Shown here piece after piece: positions 34,376 through 41,313 of a stretch of DNA of 41,401 nt. This stretch comes from Paracoccaceae bacterium. GTDB taxonomy: Bacteria; Pseudomonadota; Alphaproteobacteria; Rhodobacterales; Rhodobacteraceae. Numbering within the stretch: the stretch's first letter is position 1; every line of letters begins with the position of its first letter. The stretch lies in the NCBI GenBank assembly GCA_027489355.1, contig JAIXZY010000048.1, positions 1 to 41,401 of the forward strand, read 5' to 3'. A program made the position numbers and the translations under genes. Under the pieces are notes generated by a model. That model made no database searches, had not been told where the DNA came from, and saw only the letters and a list, made by a program, of their open reading frames with translations.

Positions 34376-34531
34376 TAGCTTCTCTCTTCCGGTCAGATGA
34401 TCGCTCCAATGAGCAAGAATTTCACCCAGGATATATTTGGATACCCTGGGCAATCCGAGAGATAGATCGCGGGCACCCACCGCCGCAGCTACGAAGAAGG
34501 GGTAATTGCCACCCCAAGCTTCGGGAATGCC

Positions 34532-34693
34532 ATGCTGCACCTCCGGGATTACTACCAGGATTGCAGGCCGACGGAACGCCGGGTTTGCTCGAAGCCTGAT
34601 GACCGCCTCCCGGGCGGCTGGTGGATATTACCCTCGGCGGTCTTGGGGTTGGCCGGATGGATCGGCATCTTTCACGCTGTCGGGTTGCTCTGA
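34532..34693 (+). CDS. Small single-pass membrane protein
   Basis: A 53-residue ORF too short for most gene callers. The N-terminal 28 residues are polar and charged (MLHLRDYYQDCRPTERRV), followed by one strong membrane helix (WWILPSAVLGLAGWIGIF). GGGA lies five bases before the ATG, and the stop overlaps the start of the next gene (TGATG), suggesting translational coupling. No family recognised. The hydrophobic end after a basic segment suggests an N-in orientation. Evidence is composition and gene arrangement only, so moderate confidence. Confidence 0.55.
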   Translation: MLHLRDYYQDCRPTERRVCSKPDDRLPGGWWILPSAVLGLAGWIGIFHAVGLL

Positions 34694-35052
34694 TGATCTG
34701 GGGCAACTCATCCAGCCCGTCCGACCGGCCGCTTTGTGGAGTTCCGGTGCCCGAGGCACCCCTTCCCTTCGTGGACGCCTGCGACTGCCCCGCCGTTGTT
34801 CTTGCGACCGATGCAGACGTGGCGCTGGAGCTGCGCGCGGTTCTGCAGTCGCTGGGCTTCGACGTGCTCTGCGGAGCGACCCATCTTGATGGCGAGGACG
34901 AACCGGTTCTGGTCGTCCAGAGCAATTTCCTTGACCAGCCGGATAACCGTGAGCGGTTCGACCGGGTCAGGGAGATCTGGCCATCCGCGAAGGTGGTCCC
35001 TGTTTCCCACCCCGCTGACGCTGCAGTGCAGCTGATCCCCATGCTTTCCTGA
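34693..35052 (+). CDS. Unknown protein, possible degenerate receiver-like domain
   Basis: A 119-residue protein starting at the ATG of a TGATG overlap with the small membrane-protein ORF. After a polar lead (MIWGNSSSPSDRPL) it alternates beta strands and helices: PAVVLATDADVALELRAVLQ, LGFDVLCGATH, PVLVVQSNF, AKVVPVSHPADAAVQLIPML. The layout resembles a receiver (Rossmann-like alpha/beta), but the normal acidic pocket and acceptor aspartate are not evident. Longer in-frame starts exist at 34621 (GTG) and 34657. It lies 18 bases before the next gene, also receiver-like. Function unknown; position suggests a role in the adjoining phosphorelay. Confidence 0.65.
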   Translation: MIWGNSSSPSDRPLCGVPVPEAPLPFVDACDCPAVVLATDADVALELRAVLQSLGFDVLCGATHLDGEDEPVLVVQSNFLDQPDNRERFDRVREIWPSAKVVPVSHPADAAVQLIPMLS

Positions 35053-35070
35053 TCCGTACGGAGAAAACCC

Positions 35071-35580
35071 ATGTTCACCCTCAGGCCTTCGATCGCCCCC
35101 GCGGCTGCTGTTGCGCTTTTCCGCCGCGCCGAACTCCGGCCAGTCGGAGAGGTGCCCTATGTCCGTCCGGCCAATGGCACCCTGCTTGAGGGTCTTGCGC
35201 TTCTGCAACTGGGGTTCTCGCGGGCCGACGGGATCCTGCTCAGCGAAACGATGTACGGCCTCGGCGCCAGGAATGTCGCCCGGTCCGAGCAAGTGTATCC
35301 GCTTGGCCTCGGCAAACCCGGCGCTCTGCGTTACGATGGCATTCTGGTCAACCTCGACCGCTACGGGGACATCGAGATGGGCGTGGACCGGCTGATGCGC
35401 TTCCGTCGCGCCTGCCCGTCAAGCTTTGTGGTGCTGGCCACGGCAGGGGTTGCGTCGGACGATCTCGGCGGTCATCGCAGAGCGATCTGCGACAGCACCC
35501 TGAAGCTTCCCCTGACCGCCTCGCGCCTGACCGCGGCGCTGGAAGCTGCGTTGCAGAACCACCGCAGCATCGCGGCCTGA
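35071..35580 (+). CDS. Unknown protein with pseudo-receiver-like C-terminus
   Basis: A 169-residue protein with GGAG seven bases before the ATG. The C-terminal half has the receiver pattern: a strand ending in Asp (YDGILVNLDRYGDIEMGVDR), a strand SSFVVLATAGVASDDL at the switch position and LKLPLTASRLTAALEAALQ, where the Lys-Pro-Leu resembles the conserved KP of receivers. The paired acidic residues near the N-terminus of a normal receiver are not seen, so phosphorylation is doubtful. No DNA-binding domain. It follows the 34693 gene closely and ends 100 bases before a convergent gene. Function unknown. Confidence 0.72.
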   Translation: MFTLRPSIAPAAAVALFRRAELRPVGEVPYVRPANGTLLEGLALLQLGFSRADGILLSETMYGLGARNVARSEQVYPLGLGKPGALRYDGILVNLDRYGDIEMGVDRLMRFRRACPSSFVVLATAGVASDDLGGHRRAICDSTLKLPLTASRLTAALEAALQNHRSIAA

Positions 35581-35650
35581 ATCGCTCTCAAAGCGTTTCG
35601 TCGATCGGACCGGACAAGTCCTTGCGCGTCTCAGGGCGCCGATCATGCGA

Positions 35651-35674
35651 CGGGCGGGGGAATTCCCCCGCCCG
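35651..35674. terminator. Perfect 24-base palindrome between convergent genes
   Basis: CGGGCGGGGG-AATT-CCCCCGCCCG is a perfect inverted repeat lying between the convergent 35071-35580 and 35682-36443 genes. The very GC-rich stem without a T-run fits a bidirectional terminator or mRNA-end-protecting hairpin. Confidence 0.65.
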
Positions 35675-35681
35675 CCATCGC

Positions 35682-36443
35682 TTAGAACCGCAGGACCACC
35701 GCGGTATTGACCGTCTGCACATTGGTTTCCAGATCCGCCTTGATGCCCACCGGCGGAATGACCGCGTCAATCAGATTGACGTCCTCGAACTGCGTAACAC
35801 GGTAATCCAGACGGATTGAAAGCTTGTCCGACATCATCGTTTCAATCCCGGCCCCCAGCGTCATTCCATTCAACGCGATACCGTAGCTGCCGTTAAACCC
35901 GATGGACGAAGAATAGGTGCCATCGAACTGCGCGCGGGACATGCCGGCCAACGCGAAAAGCATCGTGTTGTCATTCACCAGGTAGCCGAGGCGGCCCAGC
36001 ACGGAAGCCGTGCTGCTGACGCGGTAGCGGTAATCGAAGTCGAACGACGCAGGCGGAATCCCAAGGTTCAGCGACGCGTCGGTGTCAATCCGGGATCTGG
36101 AATAGCCGATCTCGACACCCAGCCCCAGGCGCTCGCCGATGCGATGGTTGTATCCAAGCTCGACGCCTGCAACTCCGCCCTTTCCGCCAAAGTCCGGCAG
36201 GTCCAGCGCAAGCCCGAGGCCGGGGATCGGGGTGGTCGCGGAGGCGCTGATATCATAGGTCGACCGACCGGTCCCAAGCGTCAAGGAACCCCAGACGCCT
36301 GACCAGGGATCAGCCGCCGCACGTGCGTCTGTTGCGATCGTCGGTGCCTCCGTGACCGTATCAATAGGCCCCCCGGCAAGAACGGGTGCCGCGAGTGCGG
36401 ACAGGGCCGCCAGGCAAATGGGGGCAATAGGCAAACAGTTCAT
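35682..36443 (-). CDS. Outer-membrane beta-barrel protein (porin/Opa-like family)
   Basis: A 253-residue protein with a signal peptide (LPIAPICLAALSALAAPVLA, cleavage after ALA) and a barrel of about eight strands: WGSLTLGTGRSTYDIS, GVAGVELGYNHRIGERLGLG, VEIGYSRSRID, FDFDYRYRVSS, VLGRLGYLVNDNTMLFALAG, LSIRLDYRVTQFEDV. It ends NTAVVLRF with the C-terminal Phe typical of outer-membrane proteins. GGAG stands six bases before the ATG at 36443; an ATG at 36449 is too close to it. Resembles the outer-membrane protein beta-barrel family (OmpW/Opa-type, general recognition only). Transcribed toward the signalling block; it may be under its control, but that is only suggested by a shared upstream motif. 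Confidence 0.9.
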   Translation of the reverse strand: MNCLPIAPICLAALSALAAPVLAGGPIDTVTEAPTIATDARAAADPWSGVWGSLTLGTGRSTYDISASATTPIPGLGLALDLPDFGGKGGVAGVELGYNHRIGERLGLGVEIGYSRSRIDTDASLNLGIPPASFDFDYRYRVSSTASVLGRLGYLVNDNTMLFALAGMSRAQFDGTYSSSIGFNGSYGIALNGMTLGAGIETMMSDKLSIRLDYRVTQFEDVNLIDAVIPPVGIKADLETNVQTVNTAVVLRF

Positions 36444-36507
36444 TTTCATCTCCACTGAATTGCGATACCTCATTTCAATAGGAACCATTCAGGAGTTGAG
36501 AAGTCGC

Positions 36508-36534
36508 CCAAAGGATAGCGGAAGCTATCTTTGG
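36508..36534. promoter_or_regulatory. Strong hairpin with GGAA tetraloop upstream of the outer-membrane protein gene
   Basis: CCAAAGGATAGC-GGAA-GCTATCTTTGG forms 11 pairs with one bulged G and a GNRA-type loop on the plus strand. It lies 65-91 bases upstream of the 36443 start, so it would be in the 5' leader or promoter of that gene. It could act as a leader hairpin or as an operator dyad. Confidence 0.5.
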
Positions 36535-37002
36535 TCTGGTCCAATGGATAAGAGGTGCGTTCGCGCCAGGAGCAATATTCCGGCATTTCCGGCATGGATA
36601 CAGCGAAGCATTCAATCAAACGTGCTGACGCCATGACAATTCGTTTTCATAGTTCGCACTTTCGTCCGGACAGCGACCATTTATCAAAGAACTCAGCGTT
36701 CAAAGGGTGGTGACTTCCGCAGGAATCCACAATTGAACGGTGCCGCCGATGCGAAATACGCGATGCATATTCCAGCGCGGCCTGAGCAAGATCGCCCAGC
36801 ATGGTCCGGCAAGGTCGCCTTGACGTGTCCAACCGGCATCTTCGGCCGGTCTCGGGCAGGGCACCCTTGGTCGGCGCGATGCTTCCGCAACGGGCGGTTT
36901 TCAACCTTGACGGGTTTCTTCGCGGGTTGCGGCCGCAAGCCGCGGGAAATTTCCGGTCTGCCGCGCCGATCGGTCGCCAAACCTTCCGCCCGCGGGCAAG
37001 AT

Positions 37003-37018
37003 ATTCTTTTGAAAGAAT
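37003..37018. promoter_or_regulatory. Palindrome ATTCTTT-TG-AAAGAAT upstream of ABC operon
   Basis: Seven-base perfect arms with a two-base centre in an otherwise GC-rich region, 147 bases upstream of the binding-protein start. A likely operator for a dimeric regulator; the regulator cannot be named. It does not match the Irr or iron-rhodo box consensus as I know them. Confidence 0.45.
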
Positions 37019-37164
37019 GCAATGCGCCACAACGTCGGACTGGAAATCGTGTCGACTCCCCCTTAACAAGGTCGGACAAGCAAACGGCTCGACCTCGCCT
37101 TCGATGTCACAACAGTGTCTCGGATGCGGGCTAAACGAAGCCGGTCACCGAAGGAGGATACGAC

Positions 37165-38268
37165 ATGAAGATCAGAACTGCGCTTGGCCGGACTGCAAGC
37201 CTTGTGGCCCTGCTGACGGCCTCGGCCGCGTCTGCCCAGTCGCTGGAAGAGCTGGAAACCGCTGCCAAGGCCGAGGGGATGCTGACCACCATCGCCCTGC
37301 CGCATGACTGGTGCGGCTATGGCGACGTGATCGCCGGCTTCAAGGCCAAGTACCCCGAGATCAACGTCAACGAGCTGAACCCCGACGCGGGCTCGGCCGA
37401 CGAGATCGAGGCGATCAAGGCCAACAAGGACAACAAAGGCCCGCAGGCCCCCGACGTGATCGACGTCGGCCTGGCGTTCGGTCCCTCGGCCAAGGCCGAA
37501 GGCCTGACCCAGCCGCACAAGGTCGCCACCTGGGACGAAATCCCGGACAACATCAAGGACGCCGACGGCCACTGGTATGGCGACTACTATGGCGTCATGT
37601 CCTTCCTGGTGAACAAGGACCTGGTGCAGAACGTCCCGCAGGACTGGGCCGACCTGCTGAAGCCGGAGTATGCCGGTCAGGTAGCCCTGGCGGGCGATCC
37701 GCGCGCCTCCAACCAGGCGATCCTGGCGGTTCTGGCCGCCGGCATGTCGACCGGGGCCGCTCCGGGCGAAGCCGCGGGCAAGGCCGGGCTTGAGTTCTTC
37801 AAGCAGCTGAACGACGCGGGCAACTTCGTCCCGGTCATCGGCAAGGCCGGCACGCTGGCACAGGGCACCACGCCCATCGTCATCATGTGGGACTACAACG
37901 CGCTCTCGGCGCGGGACACGCTGGCCGGCAACCCGCCGGTGGAAGTCGTCGTGCCGAAGACCGGCGTCCTGGCCGGGGTCTACGTCCAGGCGATCAGCGC
38001 CTTCGCTCCGCAGCCGAACGCCGCGAAACTGTGGATGGAATACCTCTACAGCGACGAAGGTCAGCTCGGCTGGCTGAAGGGCTACTGCCACCCGGCGCGC
38101 TTCAACGCGATGGCCGCCGCCGGCAAGATCCCGCAGGAACTGCTGGACAAGCTGCCCCCGGCTGCTGCCTACGAAGCCGCCTACTTCCCGACGCTGGAAG
38201 AAGTGGATGCCAACAAGGCCGCCGTCACCGCCGAGTGGGATGCCGTCGTCGGCGCCAACGTTCAGTGA
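37165..38268 (+). CDS. ABC transporter extracellular solute-binding protein, family 1
   Basis: A 367-residue periplasmic binding protein. The signal peptide ends SAASA with cleavage after Ala24. The mature protein has a family-1 type build (iron/polyamine/phosphonate group): LTTIALPHDWCGYGDVIAGF at the start, APDVIDVGLAFGPSAKAEGL, a hinge region YYGVMSFLVNKDLV and WADLLKPEYAGQVALAGDPR, which are usual for Fe(III)-, spermidine- or aminoethylphosphonate-binding proteins. AAGGAGG before the ATG and very strong GC3 suggest high expression. First gene of a complete importer operon; a large hairpin follows its stop. The substrate cannot be decided from sequence. Confidence 0.92.
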   Translation: MKIRTALGRTASLVALLTASAASAQSLEELETAAKAEGMLTTIALPHDWCGYGDVIAGFKAKYPEINVNELNPDAGSADEIEAIKANKDNKGPQAPDVIDVGLAFGPSAKAEGLTQPHKVATWDEIPDNIKDADGHWYGDYYGVMSFLVNKDLVQNVPQDWADLLKPEYAGQVALAGDPRASNQAILAVLAAGMSTGAAPGEAAGKAGLEFFKQLNDAGNFVPVIGKAGTLAQGTTPIVIMWDYNALSARDTLAGNPPVEVVVPKTGVLAGVYVQAISAFAPQPNAAKLWMEYLYSDEGQLGWLKGYCHPARFNAMAAAGKIPQELLDKLPPAAAYEAAYFPTLEEVDANKAAVTAEWDAVVGANVQ

Positions 38269-38283
38269 TCTGATGTGATACCC

Positions 38284-38310
38284 GCCCGCCCCGGTGCCTC
38301 CGGGGCGGGC
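38284..38310 (+). terminator. Hairpin after the binding-protein gene
   Basis: GCCCGCCCCGG-TGCCT-CCGGGGCGGGC is a perfect 11-pair stem 15 bases after the stop, with AATTCTC following rather than a T-run. In importer operons such a hairpin commonly protects the upstream mRNA and partly ends transcription, giving more binding protein than permease. That role is inferred here. Confidence 0.75.
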
Positions 38311-38362
38311 AATTCTCATCGGGGCCGCCAGACGCCCCGAGAGACCGACCGAGGGGGAACCA

Positions 38363-39241
38363 ATGTCCGACGCGCAACCGCGCCGAACGTCAGGACGGCG
38401 ACTGCCGGTGGAATGGCTGGGCATCCTGCCCTTTGCCGCCTTCGCGCTGCTGTTCCTGATCCTGCCGACGATGAAGATCGTGATCGGGGCATTCCAGTCC
38501 CCGGACGGCAGCTTTACCTTGCAGAACCTTGCCGACCTGAACACCGACTCGATCCGCAGCGCCTACTGGACCTCGATCAAGCTGTCGGTGATCACCGCGC
38601 TGATGGGCTGCGCCGTGGGCTTCGCCATGGCCTCGGCCGTGGTCTTCGGCGGCCTGCCGAAGGGCATCCGCAGCCCGCTGCTGACTTTCTCCGGCGTGGC
38701 GTCGAACTTTGCCGGCGTGCCGCTGGCCTTCGCCTTCATTGCGACGCTCGGCCCGGCCGGGCTGGTGACGCTGTGGCTCAAGACCGAGTTCGGGATCAAC
38801 CTGCGCGCCTACGGGTTCAACCTGCTTTCCTTCTGGGGGCTGGCCGTCACCTACCTGTTCTTCCAGATCCCGCTGATGATCCTGATCATCATCCCGGCGC
38901 TTGACGGGCTGAAGCGGGAATGGCGCGAGGCGGCGCAGGTCCTGGGTGCCACGGGCGCGCAGTACTGGCGCATGGTCGCCCTGCCGATCCTGTTCCCGTC
39001 GCTTCTTGGGACCTTCGCGCTGCTCTTCGCCAACGCGTTCGGAGCGGTTGCCACCGCCTTCGCCTTGACCGGGCCGCAGCTGAACATCGTGCCGATCAAG
39101 CTGTTCGCGCAGATCCGCGGCGACGTGCTGGGCAATCCCAACCTCGGCTACGCGCTGGCCTTCGGGATGATCGTGATCACCGGCCTTGCCAACGTGACCT
39201 ACATCGTCCTGCGGACGCGGTCGGAAAGGTGGCTGAAATGA
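38363..39241 (+). CDS. ABC transporter permease
   Basis: A 292-residue membrane protein with about six segments (LPFAAFALLFLILPTMKIVI, LLTFSGVASNFAGVPLAFAF) and the EAA loop EWREAAQVLGATGAQYWRMV with its conserved glycine. GAGGGGGAAC stands before the ATG at 38363. It pairs with the following permease (ATGA overlap), forming a heterodimeric channel of the polyamine/iron importer class. Confidence 0.93.
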   Translation: MSDAQPRRTSGRRLPVEWLGILPFAAFALLFLILPTMKIVIGAFQSPDGSFTLQNLADLNTDSIRSAYWTSIKLSVITALMGCAVGFAMASAVVFGGLPKGIRSPLLTFSGVASNFAGVPLAFAFIATLGPAGLVTLWLKTEFGINLRAYGFNLLSFWGLAVTYLFFQIPLMILIIIPALDGLKREWREAAQVLGATGAQYWRMVALPILFPSLLGTFALLFANAFGAVATAFALTGPQLNIVPIKLFAQIRGDVLGNPNLGYALAFGMIVITGLANVTYIVLRTRSERWLK

Positions 39242-40020
39242 CCCGCGTCCTGGCCTGGCTCGCCCTGCTGCTGGGCGTCCTCTATTTCCTTCTGCCACTG
39301 GCGGGGATGACCGAGTTCAGCCTGAAGATGCGGCGGGGCGAGTATTCGTTCGACGCCTATCGCAAGGTGTTCGAGGACCCGCAATTCTGGGCGACCTTCA
39401 GCTATTCGCTGGTGCTGGCGGCTGCGACCATCCTGGTCGGCGTGCTGCTTGTGGTGCCGACGGCCTACTGGGTCCGGCTGAAGCTGCCCCAGGCGCGCCC
39501 GGTGATCGAGTTCATCACCCTGCTGCCGCTGGTCATCCCTGCGATCGTGATCGTCTTCGGCTACATCCGGCTTTACAACACCTCGTCCCTGCTGCCGCTG
39601 ACAGGGTCCGCGCTGGGGACCGACATCCTGCTGACCATGGGCTACGCCACGCTGGCGCTCCCGTACATGTACCGCGCCGTCGACACCGGGCTTCGGACGA
39701 TCGACGTGGCGACGCTGACCGAGGCGGCGCAAAGCCTGGGCGCGGGGTGGTTCACCATTCTGGCGCGGATCATCCTGCCGAACGTGCTGGTCGCGGTGCT
39801 GTCCGGGGCCTTCCTCACCCTCGCGATCGTCATCGGCGAATTCACCATGGCGGCGCTGCTGAACCGTCCGGCCTTTGGCCCCTACATGCAGATCCTGGGC
39901 GCGAACCGCGCCTATGAACCTCCGGCGTTGGCCGTGATCGCTTTTGCGATCACCTGGGGCTGCATGGGGCTGATCCAGCTGGTCACCCGGTTTTCGAAAC
40001 ATGAAAGGGCTAAGGTCTGA
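39238..40020 (+). CDS. ABC transporter permease
   Basis: A 260-residue permease with six segments (VLAWLALLLGVLYFLLPLAG, LVIPAIVIVFGYIRLYN) and the EAA motif LTEAAQSLGAGWFTILARII. Start at the ATGA overlap with the first permease; stop overlaps the ATPase start (TGATG). The PotC/PhnV-like second permease of the importer. Confidence 0.93.
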   Translation: MTRVLAWLALLLGVLYFLLPLAGMTEFSLKMRRGEYSFDAYRKVFEDPQFWATFSYSLVLAAATILVGVLLVVPTAYWVRLKLPQARPVIEFITLLPLVIPAIVIVFGYIRLYNTSSLLPLTGSALGTDILLTMGYATLALPYMYRAVDTGLRTIDVATLTEAAQSLGAGWFTILARIILPNVLVAVLSGAFLTLAIVIGEFTMAALLNRPAFGPYMQILGANRAYEPPALAVIAFAITWGCMGLIQLVTRFSKHERAKV

Positions 40021-41081
40021 TGGCCTTTCTTGAGCTGACAAACCTGGAAAAGGTCTTCGGTACCAACCGTGTCGTCACTGACTTCACCCTGGGCATCGAG
40101 AAGGGCGAGTTCATCTCGCTGCTCGGTCCCTCGGGCTGCGGAAAGACGACCGTCCTGCGCATGGTCGCGGGGTTCGAGACGCCGACTTCGGGGACGATCC
40201 GGATCGACGGACAGGACGTGACAGCGCTGCGGACGAACCAGCGCGCCATCGGCATGATGTTCCAGGCCTACGCGCTGTTTCCGAACATGACCGTCGCGGA
40301 CAACGTGGCCTTCGGGTTGAAGGTCAAGGGCGTCCCGAAGGGCGAGCGGGACGCCCGCGTGGCCGAGATGCTGCGCCTGATCGGCCTGTCCGATCTTGGC
40401 AACCGCTTCCCCTTCCAGATGTCGGGCGGCCAGCAGCAGCGCGTGGCCCTGGCCCGCGCCCTTGCGCCGCGCCCTCGGGTGCTGCTTCTGGACGAGCCGC
40501 TCTCGGCCCTGGATGCGAAGGTCCGCGTCAGCCTTCGCAACGAGATCCGCGAGATCCAGCGCGAGTTGGGGATCACCACGATCTTCGTCACGCATGACCA
40601 GGAAGAGGCGATGTCGATCTCGGACCGCATCGTGGTGATGAACGGCGGGATCGCGGAGCAGGCGGGCGCGCCGTTCGATATCTACAACAACCCGCGGACC
40701 CGCTTCGTGGCGGGCTTCGTCGGCACGCTCAACATGTTCACTGCGACCGTCGAGGCGCCCGAGCAGGGCTTGCTGAAGGTGGCCGGGCAGACCGTGGCGC
40801 TTGGCACGGGCGCGATCTCGGCGCGGGCCGGGGAGACCGTCACCCTGGCGCTGCGGCCCGAGGCGATCCATCTTGGCCGCGCCGAGGGGCGGGAGGTCGT
40901 GCTGCCCGCCACCATCGAAGAGGTCCATTTCCTGGGCTCGGTCATCCGGGTCCGGGCGCGGGTTGCTGACACGGTGGTCGCGCTGGACACGTTCAACCGG
41001 GCCGACCAGCCGCCGCCGCCGATCGGCAGCACGGGCGAGATCAGCTTCTCGGCTCGCGACGTGATCCTGCTGCCCCAGTAG
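40020..41081 (+). CDS. ABC transporter ATP-binding protein (PotA/FbpC type)
   Basis: A 353-residue ATPase: Walker A LLGPSGCGKTTVLRM, Q loop MMFQAYALFPNMTVADN, signature MSGGQQQRVALARAL, Walker B RVLLLDEPLSALDAK and switch His in IFVTHDQEEAM. A C-terminal TOBE regulatory domain follows (about 280-353; LALRPEAIHLG, EVHFLGSVIRVRAR). Length and domain layout fit the spermidine/iron class. Last gene of the operon; a small hairpin with T5 follows. Confidence 0.95.
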   Translation: MAFLELTNLEKVFGTNRVVTDFTLGIEKGEFISLLGPSGCGKTTVLRMVAGFETPTSGTIRIDGQDVTALRTNQRAIGMMFQAYALFPNMTVADNVAFGLKVKGVPKGERDARVAEMLRLIGLSDLGNRFPFQMSGGQQQRVALARALAPRPRVLLLDEPLSALDAKVRVSLRNEIREIQRELGITTIFVTHDQEEAMSISDRIVVMNGGIAEQAGAPFDIYNNPRTRFVAGFVGTLNMFTATVEAPEQGLLKVAGQTVALGTGAISARAGETVTLALRPEAIHLGRAEGREVVLPATIEEVHFLGSVIRVRARVADTVVALDTFNRADQPPPPIGSTGEISFSARDVILLPQ

Positions 41082-41114
41082 GCAGGACAGTTTTCCCCGC
41101 CCTTTGGTCGAAAG

Positions 41115-41134
41115 TGTCCACGGTGGACATTTTT
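41115..41134 (+). terminator. Probable terminator of the ABC operon
   Basis: TGTCCAC-G-GTGGACA followed by TTTTT, 33 bases after the ATPase stop. As a hairpin it gives five pairs (TGTCC/GGACA) around ACGGT with a T-run. The 15-base symmetry could alternatively be an operator. Confidence 0.55.
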
Positions 41135-41248
41135 GATATATCATGGAAAATCAATTACTTGCGCGCGGGCGTTCACCATTTCTTAATTGCTGCTTCGCCC
41201 GGCTGATCCGGCTGGCGTGAGGTCATGCAGAAAAGTTATGCGAGGGTC

Positions 41249-41279
41249 TTGACCTTCCCATGATGGGAAGCCTTATCTG
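41249..41279 (+). promoter_or_regulatory. CueR/MerR-type promoter-operator
   Basis: A -35 TTGACC (41249-41254) and a -10 TATCTG (41274-41279) are separated by 19 bases, the overlong spacer characteristic of MerR-family promoters. The spacer holds the dyad CTTCCCAT-G-ATGGGAAG (41254-41270), like known CueR sites. It stands 35 bases upstream of a copper-ATPase start, so copper-induced control by CueR is the natural reading. Confidence 0.8.
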
Positions 41280-41313
41280 GGGAAGGTCCCGACCATAACA
41301 GGAGGATCGGACC

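Larger units (their letters stand above)
36444..37164. other. Long divergent intergenic region
   Basis: About 720 bases between the outer-membrane protein gene (minus) and the ABC transporter operon (plus). Contents seen: a strong hairpin at 36508-36534, a six-pair hairpin ACCGGC-ATCTTCG-GCCGGT at 36832-36850, and a palindrome at 37003-37018. Minus-strand ORFs of 130-140 codons lack ribosome-binding sites and protein-like composition. No promoter could be fixed with confidence. Long enough to hide a small RNA. Confidence 0.5.

Noticed and set aside
34397-34465. 22-codon ORF after the histidine kinase.
   Set aside because: Very weak ribosome-binding site and no coupling to a neighbour; also overlaps a CCCAGG/CCTGGG stem (34425-34450).
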